Source: Eubacteriales bacterium (GTDB lineage Bacteria; Bacillota; Clostridia; Tissierellales; GPF-1). Taken from it: DNA of 64,000 nucleotides. A program made the position numbers and the translations under genes. This document shows positions 5,867 through 14,625 of this stretch, in pieces. Where the stretch lies: positions 1 to 64,000 of the forward strand of contig DAOUQF010000014.1 in assembly GCA_030625815.1 (NCBI GenBank), written 5' to 3'. The stretch's first letter is position 1; each line of letters starts with the position of its first letter. The notes below the pieces were generated by a model, which did not search any database, had not been told where the DNA came from, and saw only the letters and a list, made by a program, of their open reading frames with translations.

Positions 5867-8740
5867 ATGAAAAGAGGTTTAAGTATTTTATTGATTTTTG
5901 TTTTACTGATGGGAACTATGACATCGGGATTTGCTGTACCAAGTTCTGACCCTTTTAGTGCTTACGAAAGGATTGAGCTTAAAGTAACGGGGCATGGCAT
6001 TGGAGCGGAAATTTCATTTAATGGAGCCGGAACATATTATAATTCCGGAATTAATTACTACTTTTCGCCTGTTATACCATATGTAGACGAAAATCTAGTG
6101 ATTGAATTGTTTGGGGAAACGCAAGTAAGCGTTGCGAACTTGGTCATTGACGACGGTATATTTGAAACTTATCGAGATCCGTCAAGCACACCTAAACATG
6201 CGATATATATCATACCAAAAAGCGAATTAAGCGCTGAGCAAGTTTTGGATTTTAATGTGAAATGGATTTTTGATCCTGATGATACATCTACTAGTCAGCA
6301 AGAAGTTGCTCATGTGGAAGTGACTATCGCTTTCGAACCTCCGCCAACACACACTTTGACGGTGTCAAAAGACGGCGAAGGAACAACAGATCCTGTAGTA
6401 GGAGATCATGAGTACGAAGAGGGAACAGTAGTTGATCTTTTAGCGGAACCGGCAGACGGTTGGTGTTTTGTCGAGTGGACTGGTGATCCAGTGGAGGATT
6501 CGAATAGCCCAACTACGACGATTGAGATGACAACAGATGCCAGTGTTACAGCGGTCTTCGAGCGATGTGAGTATAACTTGAATGTAACTCATATAGGCTC
6601 CGGTAGTACGGTTCCGGATGGCGACAGCCCTCGTATGTACGAGGATGTTGTGAATTTGATAGCAGAACCGGCAACAGGCTGGCATTTTGTGAATTGGACC
6701 GGAGATACGGTACAGGATTCGAATGATCCAACCACGACAGTGGAAATCTTGGACAATACCCATGTAACGGCAATTTTCGAAAGAAATGAATATGATTTGA
6801 CAGTGGATCATACCGGAGAGGGAAGCACGACTCCGGACGGGACAAGTTCACACTTGTTTGAGGATGTTGTCGATCTTATAGCGGTACCGGCAACAGGTTG
6901 GCACTTCGTAGAGTGGGATGGACCAGTTGAGGATGAGTTCGATCCAACCACAACCGTGGAAATCCTTGGCACTACCTATGTAACCGCAGAATTTGCAAGA
7001 AATGAATATGAATTAGTTGTGGATTATGTAGGACTAGGGAACACAGTGCCTTTCGGATCAAGTTTACACTTGTTTGGGGATACGGTACCAGTGTTTGCGG
7101 ACCCTGCTCCTGGTTGGTTCTTTAGCAGTTGGATTGGTCCAAACGGTAACGAAGTAACCGGCGAAGGAATTTATATGGACGGAAATAAAGCGATTACCGC
7201 AGAATTCTTGCCAATTCCTCCGCAAGTAGCAATTTTAACCATGGATGTAATTGGTGAAGGCATGACAATGCCGCCGCTAGGAGGTCATCCATTCCCAATA
7301 GAAGAGATAGTGCCATTGGATGCTCTTCCGGCAATGGGATGGGAATTTGTTGAATGGCTTGGACCTGTTGCTTCATCTGGCAGTGCCATGACAACCATTC
7401 AGATGTTTGACGATCAATTTGTGACGGCAGTTTTCGCACCGATCGACTATACTTTGACAGTTACGCATGTCGGTGAAGGCACAACAATTCCATCGGGAGC
7501 CAGCACGGTACACTATGGCGATGTGGTTCAACTTTCTGCCGATCCGGCATCGGGTTGGATGTTCAGCCATTGGAATGGATCAGTTGCATCTTCAGGTATG
7601 GCGACGACGAGTGTTTTGATTGAAGGGGACACGCAAGTTGAAGCGGTCTTTAGACTATTGCCGCCAAACAGAGTTGTGTTGAATGTAATTCACTTGGGCG
7701 AGGGAACAACGGTTCCTTCCGGTTCCAGCGTGTATCTACAGGATACCGAAGTCAACTTGTATGCATACCCGGCATCGGGATGGCATTTTGTCACATGGCG
7801 CGGTCCGGTCACCTCATATTTGACCACAACATCGAGTGTTGTGATGTACGAGAGCACGACAGTTGCGGCAGTCTTTGAACCAGATCAGCAGGAGCGATAC
7901 ACCCTGTATATCGATGTGGAGGGTAACGGAACGACCATTCCAACACCGGGTTCGCATAGTTACGAGCCTGGAACCATTGTGGATCTGGATGCAATTCCCG
8001 ATTCCGGTTGGTATTTCGTTGATTGGGTAGGAACCCACGGGTCGGTTGTATCTAATGGAACAATCGAGATGAATGGCGATCGTTGGATTACAGCGCTATT
8101 TGATGAAGAAGAGGTGGAAATGGTCACTTTGACGGTGAATATTCAGGGTAATGGGATTACCACACCGGATGAAGGGGATCATGATTATCCAGTAAGTTCA
8201 GAGCCGACGGTTGTTGATCTGTATACGTCAGCCGATTCCGGTTGGTATTTCGACCGATGGATTGGGGATGTAGATGATGATCAGGTCGTGATGGATGACG
8301 ACAAAGAGATCACAGCGGTATTTAAGAAACGTTCTTCACCGCCACCGATAATTATTCGGAACCGATTGAAGATCAGCATTGAGGGAAATGGTACGGTTGA
8401 TCCGTTCGTAGGAAGTCAAACTTATCTTCCAGAAACAACGGTTGATGTAGCGGCAGACCCAGCATTTGGATGGGATTTTGACGGTTGGATTGGCCCGGAC
8501 GGTGCTGAGGTTGTAAATGGACAAATCGAGATGGATGATGACAAGACGATTATCGCAAAATTTGTTCAAGCACCAACGCCACCGCCTATTGAACCACCAG
8601 AGATTATCATTCCTTTGATCGATTCGCCTTTGGGCGATGGGGACTTGCCAGATACAGGGCAGGCAACTCCATGGTTGACATTGATTTTGGGGTTCTGCAT
8701 GATGACCTTCGGATATTTCTTTAAAAAAGAAATGGAATAA
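5867..8740 (+). CDS. LPXTG-anchored surface protein with unique N-domain and ten InlB-type B repeats
   Basis: A 957-residue paralogue of the protein at 3057. The signal peptide (about 1-24) is followed by a unique ~135-residue domain with no motif I recognise, then ten ~72-residue InlB-type B repeats, a proline-rich linker (PPPIEPPE), the canonical sorting signal LPDTG at 927-931, a hydrophobic stretch and a charged tail. The last repeat and anchor region are close to those of the first protein, while the middle repeats differ and mostly carry Gly rather than Cys before the Trp. The N-domain is the likeliest ligand-binding or enzymatic head, with the repeats as a stalk (inference). The start follows an AAAGGAGGG site. 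Control is by riboswitch B. Confidence 0.9.
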   Translation: MKRGLSILLIFVLLMGTMTSGFAVPSSDPFSAYERIELKVTGHGIGAEISFNGAGTYYNSGINYYFSPVIPYVDENLVIELFGETQVSVANLVIDDGIFETYRDPSSTPKHAIYIIPKSELSAEQVLDFNVKWIFDPDDTSTSQQEVAHVEVTIAFEPPPTHTLTVSKDGEGTTDPVVGDHEYEEGTVVDLLAEPADGWCFVEWTGDPVEDSNSPTTTIEMTTDASVTAVFERCEYNLNVTHIGSGSTVPDGDSPRMYEDVVNLIAEPATGWHFVNWTGDTVQDSNDPTTTVEILDNTHVTAIFERNEYDLTVDHTGEGSTTPDGTSSHLFEDVVDLIAVPATGWHFVEWDGPVEDEFDPTTTVEILGTTYVTAEFARNEYELVVDYVGLGNTVPFGSSLHLFGDTVPVFADPAPGWFFSSWIGPNGNEVTGEGIYMDGNKAITAEFLPIPPQVAILTMDVIGEGMTMPPLGGHPFPIEEIVPLDALPAMGWEFVEWLGPVASSGSAMTTIQMFDDQFVTAVFAPIDYTLTVTHVGEGTTIPSGASTVHYGDVVQLSADPASGWMFSHWNGSVASSGMATTSVLIEGDTQVEAVFRLLPPNRVVLNVIHLGEGTTVPSGSSVYLQDTEVNLYAYPASGWHFVTWRGPVTSYLTTTSSVVMYESTTVAAVFEPDQQERYTLYIDVEGNGTTIPTPGSHSYEPGTIVDLDAIPDSGWYFVDWVGTHGSVVSNGTIEMNGDRWITALFDEEEVEMVTLTVNIQGNGITTPDEGDHDYPVSSEPTVVDLYTSADSGWYFDRWIGDVDDDQVVMDDDKEITAVFKKRSSPPPIIIRNRLKISIEGNGTVDPFVGSQTYLPETTVDVAADPAFGWDFDGWIGPDGAEVVNGQIEMDDDKTIIAKFVQAPTPPPIEPPEIIIPLIDSPLGDGDLPDTGQATPWLTLILGFCMMTFGYFFKKEME

Positions 8741-8746
8741 ACTAAT

Positions 8747-8781
8747 GAATGGGAGAAGATGGTAATCTTCTCCCATTTTTT
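8747..8781 (+). terminator. Terminator after adhesin 2
   Basis: AATGGGAGAAGAT pairs perfectly with ATCTTCTCCCATT (13 bp, GGTA loop) followed by a T run. Confidence 0.93.
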
Positions 8782-8820
8782 GTATATTGTGTGAAATTTC
8801 TATAAATTTGAATAATCATG

Positions 8821-8849
8821 TTTACACAACGGTGACTTATGGGTATAAT
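8821..8849 (+). promoter_or_regulatory. Sigma-A promoter for the tandem-riboswitch transcript
   Basis: TTTACA (8821) and TATAAT (8844) are spaced by exactly 17 bases. Transcription would start near 8856, about 30 bases before the first of two tandem c-di-GMP aptamers. Confidence 0.85.
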
Positions 8850-8884
8850 GAATTTACAAGTTAATAATTGGTGAGGTTCTTCAT

Positions 8885-8969
8885 CGATAAGAGCAAACCA
8901 ATCGAAAGATTGGGACGCAAAACTATAGGGCCTTCGCGTAAGCGATGGCAGCCAGTTACCGAAATGGAG
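8885..8969 (+). ncRNA. c-di-GMP-I (GEMM-I) riboswitch aptamer C (first of tandem pair)
   Basis: GAGCAAACCAATC-GAAA-GATTGGGACGCAAAACT, then GCAGCCAGTTACCGAAATGG: all conserved GEMM-I blocks are present. A T-rich stretch (TTTTTTATTG) follows. The P1-side AG pairs with CT here and GG with CC in aptamer D, a compensatory change. Confidence 0.94.
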
Positions 8970-9002
8970 TTTTTTATTGTCGAGATAAAGAAGAACGTCT
9001 AC

Positions 9003-9082
9003 CGATAAAGGCAAACCTGTTGTAAAACAGGGACGCAAAACCAAGGGTCTTCTCAGGAAGATAGCCGGTTACCGAATGGAGG
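9003..9082 (+). ncRNA. c-di-GMP-I (GEMM-I) riboswitch aptamer D (second of tandem pair)
   Basis: GGCAAACCTGTT-GTAA-AACAGGGACGCAAAACC, then ATAGCCGGTTACCGAATGGAGG. The final ATGGAGG is also the ribosome binding site of the gene at 9092, nine bases before its ATG. AAAACC in the aptamer could pair with GGTTTT just after it, hiding the binding site when no ligand is bound. This points to control of translation (inference). Confidence 0.95.
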
Positions 9083-9091
9083 TTTTTTTTG

Positions 9092-9901
9092 ATGCGTAAA
9101 TTTTTAGTTGCAAGTTTATTGAGTATATCACTGATCTGTACAAGTGGATTAGGTTTCGCCGATGCGGCGATTGTTTATGATTTTGATGAAGCGGAAACAG
9201 GGGTTGTTCGAGTGAAGTTGGATGACCGCTACCAAGAAGATACAATTAAGATTATGGTCGCATACGAAGGGGAAAGCCCTGAATTTTATGATTATGATCG
9301 ATTTGCCGAGTTTGAGGCATATGGGATCACGGCAGGGGAAGGAACCTATCAAATTGGTATTTACCAAAACACGACGGGGAACTCTTATCGATCACTTGCC
9401 ATGAAAACAGTGGTGGTTGACGAGGTGGATCCATTTGCTCCGTATTTGACATCCGTTCAAAACATTCGCTGGGAAGCGGAAGACGCGACTACTGAGTTGG
9501 CGCTTTTGTTGACAGAGGGAATTGAGAACGATTGGGGCAAGGTGCAAGCGATTCATCAGTATATTATTGAGAACATTACATATGATTACGAGAAGGCAAA
9601 AATCGTACGTACGGGCTATTTGCCGGATAATGGCGCAACCCTTGAGAATGGAAATGGAATTTGTTATGATTATTCGTCATTAATGGCTTCGATGCTTCGA
9701 AGTCTTGCTATACCAACGAAGTTAGTGATGGGGTATTCGAACACGAAGAGTGTCTATCATGCTTGGAATGAAGTCTATGATGCAGCTCGAGAAGAATGGA
9801 TTTTGATCGATTCAACCTATGATGCATCGCTTTATCAACACGGATTTCAAGTAGAGATGGAACGCGATTCGGCAGAATATCGTATTGAGAAAGTTTATTA
9901 A
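9092..9901 (+). CDS. Secreted transglutaminase-like domain protein
   Basis: A 269-residue exported protein with a signal peptide (about 1-24) and a C-terminal transglutaminase-like/protease fold. The catalytic triad is visible as Cys191 in GNGICYDYSS, His223 in YHAWNEV and Asp240 in ILIDSTYD. Members of this family crosslink or cut proteins. Next to two wall-anchored repeat proteins, a role in modifying or releasing surface proteins is possible but inferred. A TTG three bases upstream is also in frame, but the ATG at 9092 is better spaced from the GGAGG at 9078-9082. Two c-di-GMP aptamers precede it, and a shared terminator follows. Confidence 0.88.
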   Translation: MRKFLVASLLSISLICTSGLGFADAAIVYDFDEAETGVVRVKLDDRYQEDTIKIMVAYEGESPEFYDYDRFAEFEAYGITAGEGTYQIGIYQNTTGNSYRSLAMKTVVVDEVDPFAPYLTSVQNIRWEAEDATTELALLLTEGIENDWGKVQAIHQYIIENITYDYEKAKIVRTGYLPDNGATLENGNGICYDYSSLMASMLRSLAIPTKLVMGYSNTKSVYHAWNEVYDAAREEWILIDSTYDASLYQHGFQVEMERDSAEYRIEKVY

Positions 9902-9906
9902 GGGCA

Positions 9907-9937
9907 GGAAAACCGCGGAAGAGATTCCGCGGTTTTC
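9907..9937. terminator. Bidirectional terminator
   Basis: AAAACCGCGGAA and TTCCGCGGTTTT form a perfect 12-bp stem flanked by A and T runs. It serves both the gene ending at 9901 and the convergent gene ending at 9941. Confidence 0.9.
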
Positions 9938-9940
9938 TAT

Positions 9941-10846
9941 TTAGTAAATAATTTGAATGGCGATAAAGAAGAGAACAGAAACAACAATCGGCCAAGTGAT
10001 ATAGTGATCGCTGAACCGGCGCTGATAAAGGTCTGCATCGAAGTGATGGATTCTCATCAATCTTGAAAGAATCAGCCGGATGGTGAAGACGCTGAAAATT
10101 GCAATGGCCGTCAACTCCAAGATGATTGGGAATGTCAGATTGGTAACGGGTGGCGTTTCCTTGAAATAAGCTAGAATTTCCGGACTGGTGTCCGCTCGAT
10201 TCAAGAAATAGACAACCAGCGGGGTGGATAGGTTAAACAGAAAATGGAACAGCATGCCGCTTAGAATCGAACCGGTGATGACGACCAAGTAGGTCAAGAT
10301 GATTCCCAAGGCAAAGGCATAGACGAATTGATCAAGATTCAAGTGGAACAAGCCAAACATAAATCCATTCATAAGGGATAGTTTCAATAGGTTTTCTTCC
10401 CGATAGCCGGACAAGAAAATTCCTCGAAATAGGATTTCTTCCAGGATTGCCGGCAAAACGGCCAAGCCTACGATCATTGCCAATAAATTGTCTTCCGAGC
10501 CTTGCGTAACGGCATAAATAATATTGGAAGTGGTTTCTGGAATCACAAGGCGGCTCAAGGTTGTGATGACGCCAACGAAGACACCGGACAGTATAACCAA
10601 TAGAACAATCAACAGGGTTGAGCGAATCGGCAAGGCTGAGATTTGCAAAACGTCAAGCGGATTCTTTCTTGCGACAATGAAGTACAGGACGATAAATGGG
10701 AATAAGGACAACAGTTGATGATAGAGCAGCGGGAACCCTTGAAATTGCGGTATCAATTGTAGAGCAAGGGGAACAAACTGACTAAAGAATAATGCCAGTA
10801 AAAAAGTTATATTTGTGCGGCGTATTTGATTTTCAGATTCAAACAT
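9941..10846 (-). CDS. CPBP-family intramembrane metalloprotease
   Basis: A 301-residue membrane protein with about eight hydrophobic segments and the CAAX-protease/bacteriocin-processing (Abi) signature. The signature residues are EEILFRG (Glu136, Glu137, Arg141), FGLFHLN (His168) and LFHFLFN (His201, Asn205), the intramembrane metal-binding set. Substrate unknown. The family includes CAAX processing enzymes and bacteriocin-immunity proteins, but no bacteriocin gene is nearby. The start follows a GGAGGT site. It converges on the surface module and appears to be a single-gene transcript. Confidence 0.9.
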   Translation of the reverse strand: MFESENQIRRTNITFLLALFFSQFVPLALQLIPQFQGFPLLYHQLLSLFPFIVLYFIVARKNPLDVLQISALPIRSTLLIVLLVILSGVFVGVITTLSRLVIPETTSNIIYAVTQGSEDNLLAMIVGLAVLPAILEEILFRGIFLSGYREENLLKLSLMNGFMFGLFHLNLDQFVYAFALGIILTYLVVITGSILSGMLFHFLFNLSTPLVVYFLNRADTSPEILAYFKETPPVTNLTFPIILELTAIAIFSVFTIRLILSRLMRIHHFDADLYQRRFSDHYITWPIVVSVLFFIAIQIIY

Positions 10847-11023
10847 TGATGACCTCCATCGCTATGATACTCCAATCATACCAGAATTTCACCGAGTACA
10901 AAAGCGTTAGGAATCGATTCTATGAAACGGTAATGTTATCGAGCCAAAAAGCATGGAATCCCCCGCTTTTTTTCTGTTTTTTCTTATGATATAGTAGAAA
11001 GACAGACAAGGGAGGGGTACTAG

Positions 11024-12235
11024 ATGATACGGAGCGACAGAATTCAAAAGGATATTCAGACATTGCATCAATTCAATCAAACACCCGGAAACGGATGTAC
11101 GAGGTATAGCTTCTCCACGGAAGACCGTCAGGCACGGGAATATATTTGCGCGGAGATGGAAAAGATCGGCGTGCCGGTTTTGACGGATGCCTACGGGAAT
11201 CTGCTGATGTTTGGACAAGGGCAATCTGATCGTCAGGTGATGATTGGCTCTCATATCGACACAGTACCAAACGGGGGCGATTATGATGGCATTTTAGGTG
11301 TCGTAAGCGGCATTGAAATTCTACGCCATTTTCATGAGGAAAGCATTATTCTCGAGGTTGGGCTTGTTGTTGTTGTTTTTGCGGAAGAGGAAGGGAATCA
11401 ATTTCGGATGCCGTGTGTGGGTTGCCATAGCATGGTCAACCTTAAACGAGAAGAGGCGTTGAATCGGGTTCGCGACGATGGGAAAACCTATCGGGAAGTG
11501 ATGGAAGCCTTTATCCTTAAGGATGAACGAGGAAGCATTGATTTTTCGAAGGTACTGGCGATGTTGGAAATTCATGTGGAACAGGGACCTGTTCTTTGGA
11601 GAGAGGATTTTGAAGTCGGTATTGTAGAGGGGATTTTTGGTCTTCAACGATATATGATTTTGGTGGAAGGCGTATCCAACCACTCTGGAGCGACACCAAT
11701 GGATGGACGTCAGGATCCCATGATCGCGGCTGCACGTATGATTCAAGCCGTGCGTGAACGCGGAAAAGCGGCGATGCCTCAGGTTGCTACTGTCGGTTGT
11801 ATTCTCTGCGAGCCGAATACGATAAATATTATTCCTGATTCGGTGGAATTCAGCATTGAAGTGCGTGATTTTGATCAAATCAAGATTGAAGCGACCTATG
11901 ATTTGCTTTGGGAGGATTTTGATCGGGTTGCAGAGGACGAGGGTGTGAAATGGTCGAAGAAGCCTGTCGGGACCAGTCCGGTTATTCGATTGGATCAGGA
12001 CTTGATTGGACAGATGGACCGTATTTCTGAGGAGCTTGGGGTGAAAGCGCAAAGGATCGTGAGCGGCGCTGCTCATGATGCTGCAATTGTCGCAGCGTTT
12101 GCACCGACGGAAATGCTGTTTGTTCCTAGTGTGGACGGACGCAGCCATTGTCCGGATGAGTATACGCCGATTGAAAAAATCGTACCGGCTGTTCGCATGG
12201 CGGAACAATGGGTGAGAGAAATGAAGTCCAAATAA
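11024..12235 (+). CDS. M20-family amidase/hydrolase (N-carbamoyl-L-amino acid hydrolase / allantoate deiminase type)
   Basis: A 403-residue zinc or manganese amidohydrolase of the HyuC/AllC group, which removes carbamoyl or ureido groups from amino-acid-like substrates. Visible metal-site motifs are GSHIDTVPNGGDYDG (His and bridging Asp), FAEEEGNQF (Glu pair), EIHVEQGP (His) and a C-terminal GAAHDA. The dimerisation domain contains NHSGATPMD. The exact substrate cannot be told from sequence; N-carbamoyl amino acids, allantoate or ureidoglycine-type compounds are options. No hydantoinase lies next to it. A GGAGGGG site precedes the ATG. A hairpin shared with the convergent gene ends both. Confidence 0.88.
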   Translation: MIRSDRIQKDIQTLHQFNQTPGNGCTRYSFSTEDRQAREYICAEMEKIGVPVLTDAYGNLLMFGQGQSDRQVMIGSHIDTVPNGGDYDGILGVVSGIEILRHFHEESIILEVGLVVVVFAEEEGNQFRMPCVGCHSMVNLKREEALNRVRDDGKTYREVMEAFILKDERGSIDFSKVLAMLEIHVEQGPVLWREDFEVGIVEGIFGLQRYMILVEGVSNHSGATPMDGRQDPMIAAARMIQAVRERGKAAMPQVATVGCILCEPNTINIIPDSVEFSIEVRDFDQIKIEATYDLLWEDFDRVAEDEGVKWSKKPVGTSPVIRLDQDLIGQMDRISEELGVKAQRIVSGAAHDAAIVAAFAPTEMLFVPSVDGRSHCPDEYTPIEKIVPAVRMAEQWVREMKSK

Positions 12236-12238
12236 AAC

Positions 12239-12266
12239 GGGTGGAGCGATTGCTCCACCCTGATTT
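12239..12266. terminator. Bidirectional terminator
   Basis: GGGTGGAGC and GCTCCACCC form a 9-bp stem with a GATT loop, then TGATTTTTATT. It separates the convergent genes ending at 12235 and 12267. Confidence 0.8.
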
Positions 12267-13349
12267 TTATTCTAGATTGCGGTCAAGATTGACAACGAAG
12301 TCCTGTACATTGGTCACCATGGTGGTGACCTCGAGGGTTCCGCGGTCACGGAGTTTGTTTACAACAAATTCTGAAATGTCGACGGAATAAATATAAACGG
12401 GACGGATGGTTCCATCTACTTCCGTATATGCTGGCGTCATATTGCCTGTTGCGATGGTATGCAATTGCGTCGCCAAGCAGATGACCGTTGTCGCTTTTCT
12501 GGTATGGGCGCGCATGGCATCCTGCGCTTCGTATACATTGCCGAATACGGGAGGCAGCGGTCCGTCGTCGCGGATTGATCCCCCAAGTACATAAGGAACT
12601 TGCTTTTGTTCGCAGGCATGAATAATGCCATTGTCAATTTGATAATCTTTAATGAATTGTGGAATGCTGCCGGAACGGCGAACTTGATTGAGTAAATCGA
12701 GATGATTGTAATGGCCGTTTGGATAGGAAACTTGCGTGTAAATATCCTGACCCAGCGCTGTTTTTAATAGAGCGCCTTCCAGGTCGTGGGTCGCCAAGGC
12801 GTTGCCGGCCAGCAAGGCATCAACATAGCCTTTCTCCACTAAGGAGCTAACAGCGTGTCGCGCGTCATGATCAAAGGAAACGGCGGGACCGAGCACCCAA
12901 ACAACATAGCCGTGTTCTTTTTCATATTCAAGCAATTGATAAAGATAATCGTAATCTTTTGAATATGCAGTTTCCCGGCTTCGGCCAGTGCGGAAGGCGA
13001 ATACGTCATTTGCTTCATCGACAGCTTGGAATCCTGAAGAATGGAGAAAAATGCCTTCGGAGGCATCTTCTGTTCGTCCGAGCACCACTTGATCTCCAAG
13101 TTTCAGATTACGAAATTCGATGATTTCAATGCGTTCTCCAGTGAAGACAGGAACACAGTCCATTCTGCTTTGATGGGCTAAATACCATTTCTCTTGAATC
13201 TTGTAATATTCTGGATAGACAGAAAGGGCATGGTAGTTGTCCGGTGCAACACCGTCTTTTTTTACGGTTTCAAGTTTGCATTCAGGTGCATTCACAAATT
13301 GTTCTTCTTCGAAATTTGGCGCATGATAGGTTGGCAATTGAAATTTCAA
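12267..13349 (-). CDS. LOR/SDH-domain protein (TIGR00300 type), possible ornithine cyclodeaminase-like enzyme
   Basis: A 360-residue protein of the family also found as the C-terminal part of LOR/SDH fusions and of arginine-dihydrolase/ornithine-cyclodeaminase enzymes. Recognisable blocks are LGPAVSFDHDARHA, GNALATHDLEGALL, GGSIRDDGPLPPV and LATQLHTIATGNMTP. In characterised relatives the domain binds NAD and acts on ornithine; that activity here is an inference. Start: a TTG at 13347-13349 with a strong GGAGGAG site nine bases upstream; no ATG is as well placed. It is transcribed alone, divergently from the patatin gene. Confidence 0.75.
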   Translation of the reverse strand: MKFQLPTYHAPNFEEEQFVNAPECKLETVKKDGVAPDNYHALSVYPEYYKIQEKWYLAHQSRMDCVPVFTGERIEIIEFRNLKLGDQVVLGRTEDASEGIFLHSSGFQAVDEANDVFAFRTGRSRETAYSKDYDYLYQLLEYEKEHGYVVWVLGPAVSFDHDARHAVSSLVEKGYVDALLAGNALATHDLEGALLKTALGQDIYTQVSYPNGHYNHLDLLNQVRRSGSIPQFIKDYQIDNGIIHACEQKQVPYVLGGSIRDDGPLPPVFGNVYEAQDAMRAHTRKATTVICLATQLHTIATGNMTPAYTEVDGTIRPVYIYSVDISEFVVNKLRDRGTLEVTTMVTNVQDFVVNLDRNLE

Positions 13350-13464
13350 ATTGTCTCCTCCTTCTCGGGTTTATGCATCTTTAGTATAAACGAAAAACGT
13401 TTCCAAAAAAGAATTATTAAGAAAATAACATAGAGTGGTATAATATTTGCGAGGAGATGAGGGT

Positions 13465-14625
13465 ATGGAACGAGCCATAGCATTAGAAGGCGGAGGCGCA
13501 AAAGGGGCTTATGAAATTGGGGCGTTGAGAGCCCTAAAAGAAAGAGAAATTTCGATTTCTGCGGTTGCAGGGACATCGATTGGCGCGATGAATGGCGCGA
13601 TGATTGTGATGGACGCCATGGAAGAAGCCGAAGATCTTTGGCAGAACATTCGTTTTGAAGATATTTTGTCTTGCCCGCAGGAGCTGCAGGAGATTTTTTG
13701 GGATGAAAAATTAAACATGAAGCAGGCACAAGCGGCATTTCAGACGTTTCGGCAAATGATTCATGATCGCGGATTGGATTCCACACCCCTGCGGAATTTG
13801 GTCGATCGATATCTGGATGAAGATCGATTTCGCCAGTCCGATATCGACTATGGATTGGTAACCTATTCGGTTACGGATCGAAAAGGAGTTGTGAAGTTTC
13901 GTGATGAGATTCCTGTTGGAAAATTGGGCGATTACATTTTGGCTTCAGCGGCATATCCTTTGTTTCAACTCGTGGAAATCGAGGGAAAGAAATATATCGA
14001 CGGAGGCTTTTACGACAATAGTCCGGTCCGCATGCTGGTGGAGCGAGGCTATAAACAGATTATCTGCATTCAAATTGGCGCCAATCGAGTGGTTCATGAC
14101 TATCCGGGAGTCGATGTGATGCACATATATCCAAAAATTCCTTTGGGACATGCCTTGGACGTGCGGCGAGAGAAATTGGATGTGTATATGCAGCAGGGAT
14201 ATTTTGATGCAATCCGAACCTTTGATTCCCTGTTTGGAAATGGATACTATATAAAAGACTTGCCTAGCGAAGAAAAATTGCTTGAGATGATTATCGAATT
14301 TTATCTCGAGGATTCAGAGCTGATTCCGTGGATGATGGGAATGAAACCCGAATCGCTGCGCTCTGTATTTGAAGAGGGATTTGGGAAGGCCTGGAAGCGA
14401 TATGGGTTGGATCGCCAGGCGAGTTATCAGGACTTATTTGTTATGATTCTTGAAGAATCAGCGGTAGAAGCAGGAGTGGATAGGTTTCAGATCTATGATT
14501 TTTGGGATCTTGTCAATCAAATTGAAAAGGCGCAACCCAAGGGTCCAATGATTATGGGCGCGAAAAATCAAAGTCGATTGATGTCGATTGTAAGCCGGCG
14601 TTTATCGACATGGAGGAAAGAATGA
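13465..14625 (+). CDS. Patatin-like phospholipase
   Basis: A 386-residue cytoplasmic serine lipid acyl hydrolase. The catalytic dyad is seen as Ser38 in the nucleophile elbow GTSIG and Asp178 in DGG. The oxyanion loop GGGAKG is at residues 9-14. The C-terminal ~150 residues are family-specific and of unknown role. Start: the ATG at 13465 follows GAGGAGATGAGGG, better than the in-frame TTG at 13447. A TATAAT at 13439-13444 is the likely -10. The stop overlaps the next gene's start (ATGA), so it leads a chain of six overlapping genes running to 17392. Confidence 0.9.
   Translation: MERAIALEGGGAKGAYEIGALRALKEREISISAVAGTSIGAMNGAMIVMDAMEEAEDLWQNIRFEDILSCPQELQEIFWDEKLNMKQAQAAFQTFRQMIHDRGLDSTPLRNLVDRYLDEDRFRQSDIDYGLVTYSVTDRKGVVKFRDEIPVGKLGDYILASAAYPLFQLVEIEGKKYIDGGFYDNSPVRMLVERGYKQIICIQIGANRVVHDYPGVDVMHIYPKIPLGHALDVRREKLDVYMQQGYFDAIRTFDSLFGNGYYIKDLPSEEKLLEMIIEFYLEDSELIPWMMGMKPESLRSVFEEGFGKAWKRYGLDRQASYQDLFVMILEESAVEAGVDRFQIYDFWDLVNQIEKAQPKGPMIMGAKNQSRLMSIVSRRLSTWRKE

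Noticed and set aside
9089-9091. TTG as the start of the transglutaminase-like gene
   Set aside because: The ATG three bases later is in frame and has better spacing from GGAGG.
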